Of a stretch of DNA of 64,000 nucleotides, positions 37,930 through 46,918 are shown in pieces (the stretch's first letter is position 1; each line of letters begins with the position of its first letter). The notes under the pieces are model-generated. The model saw only the letters and a program-made list of their open reading frames with translations, was not told the DNA's origin and searched no databases. Source of the DNA: Thraustochytrium sp. TN22 (taxonomy: Eukaryota > Sar > Bigyra > Thraustochytrida > Thraustochytriidae); assembly GCA_013306675.1 (NCBI GenBank), contig JABLUY010000206.1:1-64000 (forward strand), given 5' to 3'. Made by a program: the position numbers and the translations under genes.

Positions 37930-38283
37930 TTAGCAGTCTGCACGGTCGAAGATGCCCGGGATCATCAAGTTACACTTCTCAGCAATGCAAAGGACAATGC
38001 CAGCACGATGACTGCTGATCTTACGGCTTTGGAGCCAGCGATACATGGCGTCAAGGTGCTCCTTCTGTGTCGTGAGCGGGCCGCGAAGCATGAGAAACTT
38101 GCCGATGAGCTGGTACGTCGTGGTCACGCTCTCCCCCTCGATCTCCACGCTCAGGAGCTTGGCCCCGGCAGCGCCTAGTCCAGGCACTGAAGTAAGGTCC
38201 ATGCTGACGGGCGCCGCCAAAAAGGCGGCAAGCGCGTCCTCGCCAACCTGCGACTTGTTGACGTCAAAGCTCCCCTCGGCCAT
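37930..38283 (-). CDS. BAF-like helix-hairpin-helix protein
   Basis: This 117-residue protein is a paralogue of the one at 39657. Both begin with an SQVGED(A/S)LA motif and share TSVPG(L/V)G, TT(Y/F)QLIG(K/R)F, (K)ISSH(R) and EKCNL(M/L)IPG. The arrangement of a helix-hairpin-helix PGxG loop, a helix ending in LIGxF, a short variable loop and then (F/M)YRxL and a final amphipathic helix matches barrier-to-autointegration factor (LAGIG...VLGQFL...FREWL), a small dimeric DNA-bridging protein of chromatin. The BAF assignment is pattern-based and unconfirmed. This copy has no membrane tail. Confidence 0.65.
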   Translation of the reverse strand: MAEGSFDVNKSQVGEDALAAFLAAPVSMDLTSVPGLGAAGAKLLSVEIEGESVTTTYQLIGKFLMLRGPLTTQKEHLDAMYRWLQSRKISSHRAGIVLCIAEKCNLMIPGIFDRADC

Positions 38284-39656
38284 CTTGACGCAGTGCTTTT
38301 CGTTGCTTGCGGGCCTGGACGCTCTTCGCTAGCAGCTCTAGATAAGCTTGGTTGTTGTTCTGATTCTGATTCTGCTGCCGCACGCGCAGCTCTGGTGCGT
38401 CCGCTCCGTGACGTTGGGCCAACAGGCTACAGGCACAGGTGATTCTCCGATCAGGCAAGCGCCAGCCAAATTGAACGCATGGCGTCGCACGCGCCCACTT
38501 TTGGTACAAGCCTGGTGATTTTCAGTGATACTCGCAGCGCCTCGGCCGGCGCATGCCGCCTGGCTGGTGGACTCGATCTCGCGAGATTAGCTCCTCCAAC
38601 CTTGACAGGCGAAACAGTGTCGAAGGAGATCTTTAGGGCAGACAGCAGCAAGTGGAGGCAGGCACAAGAGCGACCTTCTCAGTCTCTTCCCTTTTACCCA
38701 TGACGAGGTGAGTTGGTGCGGAGATGTTCTGTGTCTGTCGAATGGGACCTTTTCACTCTGTCTCCTCCGTTGCTGCAGACTGCCAACAGCGGTGACCCAT
38801 CGTGACGGACGGTGGTAGACGGCCAGCAACCGCGATTCCGATCGGAAGTGAACTGCGTTCGACAGCCTGGCTTGGACAAGGATCCGGCCCGAGCAGGCGT
38901 GATCGACAGACAGCAAGGCTGCTGCCCGCCAGACCCAATTCGTGCGGCACGAGGCCGTGAGGCACAAGGCCAGCGTGCTTCTAGGTCCGTAGCACCGGAG
39001 CATCAGGTTACCGTAGCACCAGAGCTCTAGAGCACCGGAGCACCGGAGCACCGGAGCACCGGAGGACCGGAGCACCAGAGCACCGGAGCACCAGAGCACC
39101 AGAGCACCGGAGCACCGGAGCACCGGAGCACCAGAGCACCGGAGCACCGGAGCACCGGAGCACCTGAGCACCGGAGCACCTGAGCACCTGAGCACCGGGG
39201 CACCAGCACCAGCACCAACACCAGCACCAGCACCAGCACCAGCACCAGCACCAGCACCAGCACCAGCACCAGCACCAGCACCAGCACCAGCACCAGCACC
39301 AGCACCAGCACCAGCACCAGCACCAGCACCAGCACCAGCACCAGCACCAGCACCAGCACCAGCACCAGCACCAGCACCAGCACCAGCACCAGCACCAGCA
39401 CCAGCACCAGCACCAGCACCAGCACCAGCACCAGCACCAGCACCAGCACCAGCACCAGCACCAGCACGTGCACGCGGAGCATTCGCACTCGCATTTGCAC
39501 TCGCACTCGCACTCGCACTCGCACTCGCATTTGCACTCGCACTCGCACTCGCACTCGCACTCGCACTCGCACTCGCACTCGCACTCGCAGTCGTGGAGCC
39601 AAGTGCTGCAACAGGAGGACCACCTGTACCACGACTGCGGCAAGGACTTAGCAACC
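38284..39656. other. divergent intergenic region between the two BAF-like genes
   Basis: The two paralogues face away from each other across 1.37 kb. The left 700 bp show no gene. The right part is three abutting simple-sequence blocks (39019-39592). Long frames across those blocks on either strand (alternating Val-Leu, Cys-Trp, Gly-Ala or His-Ser) are artefacts of the hexamers. Confidence 0.7.
39019..39592. repeat. three consecutive microsatellite blocks (9-bp, 6-bp, 6-bp)
   Basis: First comes a degenerate 9-bp gagcaccgg repeat (about 39019-39200), then about 44 copies of the hexamer agcacc with one variant (39201-39467), then about 18 copies of gcactc with two gcattt variants (39484-39592). 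The blocks share the core gcac, which suggests that one grew out of the next. Confidence 0.95.
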
Positions 39657-40205
39657 ATGTCGTTTGACCCCAACCGGAGCCAAGTCGGCGAAGACAGCCT
39701 GGCAAACTTCCTCGCCAGTGCAATTCAAGACGACATCACGAGTGTTCCTGGCGTTGGACCCGAAAGTGCCCGTCTTTTGCGAAGGGCTGGTACGGCTACC
39801 ACGTTCCAGCTCATTGGGCGCTTCATGAGCTTTCAGGGCAAGAACATGACGCCGAAGGAGCGCGTGGACAGTTTCTACCGCTACCTTAGCATGTGCGGCA
39901 TCAGCAGCCACCGCGACACCATCACGCTCGCTATTGGGGAGAAGTGCAACCTGCTCATCCCGGGGCTCTTTCGAATCGAGAACTTCACGAAGAATGCCCC
40001 ACGCAGGCCGCTGCAGTCGTCCTCCTCGGCCGCCTCGACGCGGTCCCCCACAACGGCCCAGTCAAACGACCTCGCCATCGACCCCAAGCTTCTCGGGGGT
40101 GGGGCCTTGGTTCTCCTTCTGGCGCTCTATATGATGCCCTTCTGGCTGTCCGTCTTCTTGGTGCTCCTAGCTCTCGCCTTTGCGGCCTCTCAGCTGCGCG
40201 AGTAG
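39657..40205 (+). CDS. BAF-like helix-hairpin-helix protein with C-terminal membrane anchor
   Basis: This 182-residue protein has the same core as the gene at 37930 (MSFDPNRSQVGEDSLANF, TSVPGVG, TTFQLIGRF, GISSHRDT, EKCNLLIPG). It adds a Ser-rich linker and a long hydrophobic C-terminus (LLGGGALVLLLALYMMPFWL and SVFLVLLALAFAASQL), enough for one long or two short membrane helices. If the core binds DNA as BAF does, this would be a membrane-tethered DNA-bridging protein, which is inference. The ATG at 39657 is preferred: the upstream in-frame reading is His-Ser repeat from the hexamer block and has no ATG. Confidence 0.65.
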   Translation: MSFDPNRSQVGEDSLANFLASAIQDDITSVPGVGPESARLLRRAGTATTFQLIGRFMSFQGKNMTPKERVDSFYRYLSMCGISSHRDTITLAIGEKCNLLIPGLFRIENFTKNAPRRPLQSSSSAASTRSPTTAQSNDLAIDPKLLGGGALVLLLALYMMPFWLSVFLVLLALAFAASQLRE

Positions 40206-40743
40206 AAAACAGAAAAGCTTTTGTCATGATGTGATGCGCGATCTCCTCGCCTCGCTTGATGCAAGTTGCCGAGGTGCACGGCGAGTTCCCTGCAGCTTCC
40301 TTTCGCCAGTTGACGTGGGCGCGACTCGGACAACCGCACTGCAGCATGGCAGCCCAGGCCCTTTAGAAGCCAGCCTGAGCCATCCCGACCGTGACTCACC
40401 GTCTGACACGATCACCCCTGATCCAGAACCGGTGCAGAACCATCCAGGAACCAATGTAGTTGTTGGCATGTACAAGTAGACCTCAACTCCGCCAATTCAG
40501 ACTCAGAAGGAGAATGCATACCAAGAGCTCAGATGTAGAATCCTTGCGCTGCGTTACACGATCGCAGGGTCGTGAGGCACGACACGGCGAGAATCTGTAT
40601 TCATTCCCGTTGGGATCGCAAGCTGAACCAGCGCCGCAGCTAGGGCGCTGCGGCGGCGGCGGCAGCAGCAGCAAACCCGCAAATCGAAGAACAAAGCCCA
40701 CATCCCAGAGACACCGGCTAGCACCACTTCAAAGACCAACGCC
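40206..40743. other. intergenic region
   Basis: These 538 bp have less extreme base composition than their surroundings and contain a short cggcggcggcagcagcagc run at about 40652. No gene is visible; the promoter of the gene at 40744 is expected here. Confidence 0.5.
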
Positions 40744-41352
40744 ATGCAAGAAATGTCAATGCAAAACCTCCTGGACATGACGTATGTGGAGACTGTGCAA
40801 GGATTGCCGAGTCGCGTCTTTTACCAGTATGCAAGCACAAGTGAGGTCGTCGCGTTGCTACGAGGCTACTCGCCGGCTCTCTACAGGGCTCTGCAGATCC
40901 AGGTCGTCGACGTGAACCATGTCCATGAGCCATTGCAGACGCTGCGATTCACGGGCCCCAACTTTGACCTTGAGGACGTGATCGAAGACGGCGGCAAGCG
41001 GGTTCTCGTGGGCTGTTCTCTCGAGCAACGACCGGAGAGACACGACCTAATGCTCTTCAGGTGCTGCGCTAACAAACACGCTCGCGTAGGATCATACGAG
41101 CTCCAGGTCCGACTTCTGGTTGGCGACGGAGTCCAGTGGCATTCTGGCGAAAGCCTTGCCATTCTGACTTTTCGTACCCTCGCCTGGAAGAAGAAGAATA
41201 GGGTGTATTTGGAGACCAACAATATAGATGTGCAAGGGACGATGGAAGCATATGCGGCTGCGGTACACGCGTTGAAGGACACCTTCTCGCGTCCCGACAG
41301 CCCTTATGTCGCATCATTCAATGCAGATATCGCGCACAACCTCGTAGCATGA
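40744..41352 (+). CDS. short member of the FxIxSK/SFxxGG-like family
   Basis: I do not recognise this 202-residue protein from known families. Strand-like segments (ALQIQVVDVNHVHEPLQTLR, RVGSYELQVRLLVGDG, RVYLETNN) are followed by a helix ending HALKDTFSRPDSPYVASF. That ending parallels RAFKDSFSTIGPTAYF in the gene at 62218 and RESIKDSFANGG or RKAIKDSFMEGG in larger members at 45782 and 59415. RVFYQYA and LQIQVV also parallel RVFVYEP and LELQVV of the gene at 63636. It has no membrane tail or basic signal. After the stop, another frame reads AYDEKIPFEA and KKTFDTKTTADDLEKTF with stops, possibly a decayed extension. Confidence 0.6.
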   Translation: MQEMSMQNLLDMTYVETVQGLPSRVFYQYASTSEVVALLRGYSPALYRALQIQVVDVNHVHEPLQTLRFTGPNFDLEDVIEDGGKRVLVGCSLEQRPERHDLMLFRCCANKHARVGSYELQVRLLVGDGVQWHSGESLAILTFRTLAWKKKNRVYLETNNIDVQGTMEAYAAAVHALKDTFSRPDSPYVASFNADIAHNLVA

Positions 41353-42581
41353 TGCCTACGACGAGAAGATCCCCTTTGAAGCTTAGAAGAAGACGTTCGA
41401 CACCAAGACGACCGCAGATGACCTCGAGAAGACTTTTTGATCAAGAGACAGCGAACAGACTCATGGTGTAGCACCACCAGCGAGTACAATCCAACTAATG
41501 TTATCATGTATCCTAAGAGCAGCTGACTTCGGTCTCCTGACCTTGGCACACGTTATTGGCACGGCTCCTGGGACTCGATTTCTTGCAGGGCACGTGACTG
41601 GCACTAGCATTGGAGGGCAAATGGCGGCAAGACGCGCAGCCTGGGCTGGTTGCCAAACCAAGGGTAGGATGATGAAATGCTCGTCCACAATTGCGACGTC
41701 GCTCTTGCTGCAAGCCAGGCCACGTGTCGGCGCGCTTCTGAAGGTAGCACCGCGTGCGCACCATCGTTTTGCAAGCGGCCTCGCACTGGAACGGGAATAT
41801 GAGGTCCGTGACTTGGCACTCGTGAAGGGCGTCAAGTGAGCCTCTGAGTTCGCGACAAGAACAAGCGTCGGCGGGCTTGAGAACGCTCGGCGAGCTTGAG
41901 AACGCTCGCGCCAAAAGAAAAGGCAGAAAAGGCAGAAAAGCAGACAGGAAAAATCATCGGGCCCAGGACGGTGCCTTTCACGTGGCCGAGGCCGCGCAAT
42001 GAGGCCAAGGCTGCAGCCGAGGACGAGGACCTCCTCGCCGGCTAAGCGCGGCTATGCGCGGCTATGCAGCGAATGCAGCGTTCTCGAGACCAGAATGGAC
42101 CACCCTTACTGTGCGCTTGGTCCCCATCTCACGGCCAAGCTGTATTTCCCGCGCGCGGCGCCAGGGGCACGTGGCCGTAGTGGCTAGTATCTAGCTAGGC
42201 TGTGTACGGCACCTATCCGAGTTCGACGCCGCTGCGCCGCTCTCCAGCTTTGTGGCAACGCTTGAGCAACGCGTTGAGCCGCGTTGAGCACCGCCTCGCG
42301 TGCTCACGCATTTCGGTGTGCGCGGCACGCGACCCTCCGTCGGCGGCTGCACGTTGGCAGCGCAGGCTGCACGCGGCTGCACGCGGGCCGCTGCGGGGGA
42401 GAGGCTTGGGCCGCGGCGCGTGCCAGACGCTAAGATCTCGCGAGACTCGCGTGCGGCGCTGCGGCGCGCCGGGCCGCTGAGCGAGCAAACCCGCAACTCG
42501 AACACGAACTCGGACTTGGCAAGAGGCGAGTTGAAGCAGGCGAGAAGGCCGGCAGGCGAGCGGTCGCTCAAGGCCGCCGCG
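41353..42581. other. intergenic region, possible decayed coding pieces
   Basis: It begins with the coding-like remnant just described (41354-41448). A 113-codon ATG frame at 41498-41839 overlaps open frames on the other strand and has no features of a real protein, so I do not call it. Short repeats (gcttgagaacgctcg x2 near 41873, aaaggcag near 41920, cgcggctatg x2 near 42046) follow. Confidence 0.45.
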
Positions 42582-43784
42582 ATGGAGGAGCGAGGCGAGG
42601 GGAATGGCCGGCAACTGCACATGAGTGACGAGGACCTCTTGCATTACGCGGATGAGCTCGGCCTCGAGGAGGGCGAGGGCGAGGAGGCAGACGATCAGTC
42701 GTTGCTGCTGGACGAGGAGGACGGCACTGGTGTCGCGGACGACGTGGACGACCTTGTGACTGATTTCAGCGACTTGGCGATTGGGGGCGACGCGCGAGAC
42801 CCGACGCCGCCGCGCCAGCCACCCCCTGGGGCGCCGCCTGCGCCCGTACCGCCTGCGGCCGTGCCGCCTGCGCCCGTGTTGCCTGCGGCGGCTCCAAGCG
42901 CGCCGACAGCCAGCGAGCCCGCTGTTCGTGTCCGGCCTTTTGTTCGCGTCCTGCGGCAGCCGCCGTGCATGGTCAACAAGGAGATCAGGTCCGCGTGCGA
43001 GGTACTCATCGAGATCGAGCTGGGCGCAGACGTCGGCATCGGGAACCTGGACGTCACCATTGTCTGCACGGAGGACCCCAGCATGGAAATGAAATATCGA
43101 GCGTCGCGATCTGGCGCGGACGAGGCACGCCTTGATCTCCATGAGCCGCCTCCGGAGGGTTCAGCCTTCCAGCAGGCGCGCCTCTTGATTCACCCGAGGC
43201 ACCAGCGGCGGCTCTTGGTCGGGCTCAAGACTGTCCGCCAGGCGGCCAAGGCGGCTTTTCGAGTTCACTTTCGACACCGCGAGCGCTTCGACTTTGAGTC
43301 AAGCACACCGCTCGCGGACCCGAGCATCGAGGTTGTTACAGAAGTCTTCGAGACCACTGCAAGCAAATCATCGCCCGCGAAATCGAGAGCCAGGGACTAC
43401 GAGGAGGCGAATGACGCCCTCTTGGAGGAGTACGCTTCGCAGCCCGCGACACGGCGGAGAGAGCCCGCGCCTCGGCAGCGAACTCCGCAACGCGTGCCTC
43501 CGCAGGCCGAGCCAAGGCAAAGCGAGCCGCGGCCTGCGCCTCAGCAAAGGCAGCGCGCAACTCAGCAGCGAGCTGCGCAGCCTGCACCTCGGCAGCGAGC
43601 TCCGCGGCCAGCAAGTCGGCAGCAGACAGCACAGCGCAGCGTCCTTGCAGCCAGCCCGAGGGCGGCGCCTCCTGCGGACGCGGCGGACGCGACGGGCCCT
43701 GGCGCGCTCTGGTTGCAAGTGCGTCCTGCTGCGATGGCGCTCATGGTCTTGGTCTGCATGCTTTCGTTTGTGTACCGCGAGTAG
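42582..43784 (+). CDS. tail-anchored member of the FxIxSK/SFxxGG-like family (divergent)
   Basis: This 400-residue protein has an acidic N-terminus (DELGLEEGEGEEADD), a Pro/Ala-rich spacer with PAPVPPAAVPPAPVLPAAAP, and a predicted beta domain (about 118-260: EVLIEIELGADVGIGNLDVT, MEMKYRAS, RRLLVGLKTV, FRVHFRHRERFDFESS). A Gln/Arg/Pro-rich linker with repeated RQR(A/T)(P/T)Q motifs follows, then the hydrophobic C-terminal segment RPAAMALMVLVCMLSFVYRE. The layout matches the members at 47904 and 59415, although sequence identity is low and the SFxxGG helix is not clear. A cytosol- or nucleus-facing protein held by its tail is the likely topology. Its stop is 57 bp from that of the convergent PARP-like gene. 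Confidence 0.6.
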   Translation: MEERGEGNGRQLHMSDEDLLHYADELGLEEGEGEEADDQSLLLDEEDGTGVADDVDDLVTDFSDLAIGGDARDPTPPRQPPPGAPPAPVPPAAVPPAPVLPAAAPSAPTASEPAVRVRPFVRVLRQPPCMVNKEIRSACEVLIEIELGADVGIGNLDVTIVCTEDPSMEMKYRASRSGADEARLDLHEPPPEGSAFQQARLLIHPRHQRRLLVGLKTVRQAAKAAFRVHFRHRERFDFESSTPLADPSIEVVTEVFETTASKSSPAKSRARDYEEANDALLEEYASQPATRRREPAPRQRTPQRVPPQAEPRQSEPRPAPQQRQRATQQRAAQPAPRQRAPRPASRQQTAQRSVLAASPRAAPPADAADATGPGALWLQVRPAAMALMVLVCMLSFVYRE

Positions 43785-43841
43785 GACTCCCACTTGAATG
43801 AGCCAAACAGAAAGATCAGTTCAAATTAACACCATCGTCCT

Positions 43842-45244
43842 TCAGGGGCGCGCCCGAGCTCTTGCACCACGCCCACTCCAAAGCTTGTAGGTGACGAGAC
43901 AGACGGGGTGCGACTGCTCCTTGTCATAGACACCAAGGATTTCGGCAGCAGGAAGCATCTTCCAGAGTTTCCTGACCGCGCGAACGCTGTCGTAGAGAGC
44001 GCCAGGTTGCTCGCCAGGAATAGGTGGCGGGCGCACCTGGTCCTTGGCACCGTTTTTGACATGAGCCATGCGGCCACAGGCAACCTGTGCCATGATGAGC
44101 TGTCTCTGGTCGCTTGTTCTGCCATTGGCGTCGAGGCATCTGTGAGCGTAGCACTTCATGATGGGACGTGGGTCGAAGGCAAAGTGCACAGCGACGCCGA
44201 GGAAATTGCTGGACCTACAGACGCGCGGGTCGAGGCCCTCGGATCCGAGACACACCTGTTGCGGGTTGAGCATGGTGGTGCCATGCCAAAGGAATCTCTG
44301 GTTCGGTTCGGGTGCGCCTGGCCTATCCGGAAGCAGGTCGCACAGGTTGGCGAAGCGGCGCTTCAGGTACGGATTCGACACGACCTGGAGGCGCGTGATG
44401 GCATTGACGAAGACGCATGGCTCGGGAGAGCTCTGCGTCGAGCGCTGGCGAACTCTCTCGTCGACCTCGCGCTCATGGAAGCGCTTGAGCATGTCGCGCC
44501 AGCGCGTGGACCCGGGCAGGAGATCCAACAAGCCCGGCTTCTTGTTGAGCTGTGCCAGGAGTGCATCGTGCATGGCGTACTCGCAGAGGTCCGTCCACAT
44601 GCGCTTGGCGTCGACGAAACCAAGCACCGCGTCGTTGCACTCCGGGCGGTCCACGCTGAAGACGTTCTCTGGCCGGGTGCCGCTCGTGTCATCGGAGATC
44701 GCCATGGCCTCGATGCGTAGGACGGTGCGCAGAAGCTGTACGCGCAGGCCAGCCATCCACGACGCATGGTCGGTGCCCTTGGGCTCGATCACAGGCTCGG
44801 CGTAATCTGTGATGTTGACCCGGCCGTCGCCCAGCGAATAGTGCAACACCAAGGCAGGCACGCTCCTCTCGCAGGTTTCCTGGTTGAGAGACGCGACGAT
44901 CTCCCGCACATTGATGCTGCGCTCCGCTAGGCTCTTGCAATACTCGTTGCACAAGAGCTGATCCAGGGACAGCTCCATGCGTTCCGCGTGCTGCGCCTTG
45001 GCCTTGGCTTCTGTGCCGCCTTGCTGCGCCATGTCCCTGATGAGTGTCCCCAGGCCAATCTCAGGCGTCACGACCGTAACCTCCGCAGACTGTGTCTCTT
45101 CCCTGCGCAGTCTCCGCCGCTTGCTTTCCACCACGCGCACTGAGCCGCCGTCCGAGTCGCTGTCGATCACGATGTCGGGCTCGCGGCGTCGCTGCGATCC
45201 CCTGCGAGCCGCATCGTCATTACCGTCGCCGCCGCTGGTGCCGT

Positions 45245-45278
<34 letters not shown>

Positions 45279-45308
45279 TCCGCCTGCAGGCGCGTCCTGG
45301 CTGTCCAT
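43842..45308 (-). CDS. PARP-type ADP-ribosyltransferase
   Basis: The C-terminal domain of this 488-residue protein is a PARP catalytic fold: FLWHGTTMLNPQQVCLGSEG carries the NAD-binding His-Gly (His near residue 340), then SSNFLGVAVHFAFDP with the conserved Gly-x-x-x-x-Phe-Ala, the Tyr in MKCYAH, GALYDSV and the final strand HPVCLVTYKL. The third triad position is not a clear glutamate, as in mono-ADP-ribosyltransferases such as PARP10-16, so mono-ADP-ribosylation is more likely than poly. The N-terminus has poly-Ser (agc run at about 45250), an acidic stretch and a basic cluster (ESKRRRLRREE), likely nuclear. No zinc finger or WGR domain is present. It lies inside the family array. Confidence 0.82.
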
Positions 45309-45781
45309 GGCCGCCCGCGCTGCCGCTGGCCACGTCGAGCGAGCTTTGGTGAGGCGAGATCGCCCTGGCCGACGTGGTGGTACCTCGGTATGGTACCTCC
45401 ACTGGTACCCACCCCTCCAGGTCGCACCAAGAACGCCGCTCAGGCCGGCCATCTGCAAAGCCACAAGCAAGGACTCCAGCCGTCCGCGCTTCTGGCTCCA
45501 TCACCATGGCCGCCATACAAATCGAACTCTGTTGTCTTTTTGTAAAAAAGGTCCCACGTAGCGCGCTACGTCACACACAGCAAGAGTATCACCAGAACTG
45601 CGAGCGTCATGGCACCACCGTGGTCGCCGCCTGGTGTCTTGGGGCGGGTCGTGGTTATAGCCTTTCGTTGGGTCGCAGCAGCCAAGCGTGTGGTGCGATG
45701 CTTGCCCGTACGAGACGATTTACCACGCGCGAGCACGAAGGAGTACTCGACGAGCACGGATGAGAACCTGACTCACTCATT
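45309..45781. other. intergenic region upstream of the PARP-like gene
   Basis: These 473 bp hold the PARP-like promoter. A palindrome-rich patch with three ggtac motifs (ggtacctcggtatggtacc and ggtacc again, about 45379-45410) lies close to the start. No gene is visible. Confidence 0.5.
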
Positions 45782-46918
45782 TCATGTCTCAGGAGAAGCG
45801 GGAAGTGTCCCGGCATCACTGATTTCACAGCTGCTGCTGGCTGGGCTCGCAGGCGTAGCAGATGGCTCAGGCGAGTCTGTCGCCTTCTCGTGCGTCTCTT
45901 GGGCATTGTCCGAGGCAATGTCGGACTCCGAGCCGAGCGTGTCGGTGCTCCCGTCCGAGCCTACGGTGCTCGCGTGCTGCTTGAGCTGCTTGCGCGCTGG
46001 CGCAGATGTCTTGGATGCCTCAAAGAAGGCGACGGTCATGCAGGGATTCAGCTTGGGGATGTCGCCACCGTTTGCGAAGCTGTCTTTGATCGACTCGCGC
46101 ATCTTGACGTAACTCTCCATGATGCTCTTGTCCACAGGCCGACTCTTGGGCGGCTTGGACCGGATGTGAAATTTGGACGTTTGCCGCCACTCGGCGAAGC
46201 CCTCGCATGTGAAGGAGAGGCGGTAGATGCCCTTGATCTTCCCGCGACCAGCCCTGGCGGTCACCAGGAGCTTTCGGTCGTCGTCAAGGTGCCGCGTGAC
46301 CTCGCACTTGATGAAGACTTCTTCTTTATCCTCATCCACGGATCTGACATCGAAGCGCTTGTCGCCGAGACATTCTGCCTCGTAGGTCTGCGCCTCTGAG
46401 CCGCCATCCGCCTCGACCACGATGGTGACCGTCTTTCCCATGGGGAGGTTCACCTCCAGCACAACCACAACCCAGGCCATGTCGGCGAGATCCGGACAGC
46501 ACATTTCCACCGGGTGTTGTACGATCTTCAGCTCCGAGCCCAGCAGCTCGGGCATGGTGCTTGCCGCGCTGGCGCACTCGTCCTCCTTCTTCTCAACATC
46601 GACGTGCGCCTCGGGCAGGAGGTCTGTCGTGCTGGCACATGTCTCTTCCTTCTTCTCTGTCTCGTCGTCGGCGTCGCGCGCGAGCAACTCAAGCACCTCC
46701 TGCCCGATCCTTTGGTCCAGCTGGCTGCTCGTTTCATCTTCGTCGTGATCATCGTGCTGCAGCTGTAGATCCTCCTTCTTCGTTTCAGGCGCCGGGCGTT
46801 CATCTTCCTCACTCGCTTGCAGCTTTTCTAGGCCTAGGATGGCCTCCTGGGGATCCGGCAGCTCGTGGGCGCCCTTCTCATCGTACACGTCGCCGCGCTC
46901 GTCATTGCAGCTCGTCAT
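45782..46918 (-). CDS. soluble member of the FxIxSK/SFxxGG family
   Basis: This 378-residue protein has a long acidic N-terminus with two related segments (ETEKKEETCASTTDLLPEAH and DVEKKEDECASAASTMPELL). The core starts CCPDLADMAWVVVVLEVNLP, continues through YEAECLGDKRFDVRSV and RGKIKGIYRLSF, and ends SKFHIRSKPPKSRPVDKSIM. The helix ends RESIKDSFANGGDIPKLNPC, followed by MTVAFF and the Ser-rich signature STDTLGSE. The closest paralogues are at 47904 and 59415, but unlike them it stops after a Ser/Pro-rich linker with no membrane segment. The ATG at 46918 (MTSCNDERGD) is preferred over upstream in-frame codons. The function is unknown. Confidence 0.7.
   Translation of the reverse strand: MTSCNDERGDVYDEKGAHELPDPQEAILGLEKLQASEEDERPAPETKKEDLQLQHDDHDEDETSSQLDQRIGQEVLELLARDADDETEKKEETCASTTDLLPEAHVDVEKKEDECASAASTMPELLGSELKIVQHPVEMCCPDLADMAWVVVVLEVNLPMGKTVTIVVEADGGSEAQTYEAECLGDKRFDVRSVDEDKEEVFIKCEVTRHLDDDRKLLVTARAGRGKIKGIYRLSFTCEGFAEWRQTSKFHIRSKPPKSRPVDKSIMESYVKMRESIKDSFANGGDIPKLNPCMTVAFFEASKTSAPARKQLKQHASTVGSDGSTDTLGSESDIASDNAQETHEKATDSPEPSATPASPASSSCEISDAGTLPASPET

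Noticed and set aside
39468-39656. His-Ser-rich N-terminal extension of the tail-anchored BAF-like protein
   Set aside because: It begins with GTG, not ATG, comes entirely from the hexamer block, and the paralogue at 37930 starts at the position equivalent to 39657.
39008-39723. Long frames encoding alternating Val-Leu, Cys-Trp or Gly-Ala on the minus strand
   Set aside because: They are translations of the agcacc and gcactc hexamers in three frames, not proteins.
41498-41839. 113-codon ATG frame between two family members
   Set aside because: No domain or coding pattern is visible, and equally long open frames lie on the opposite strand.
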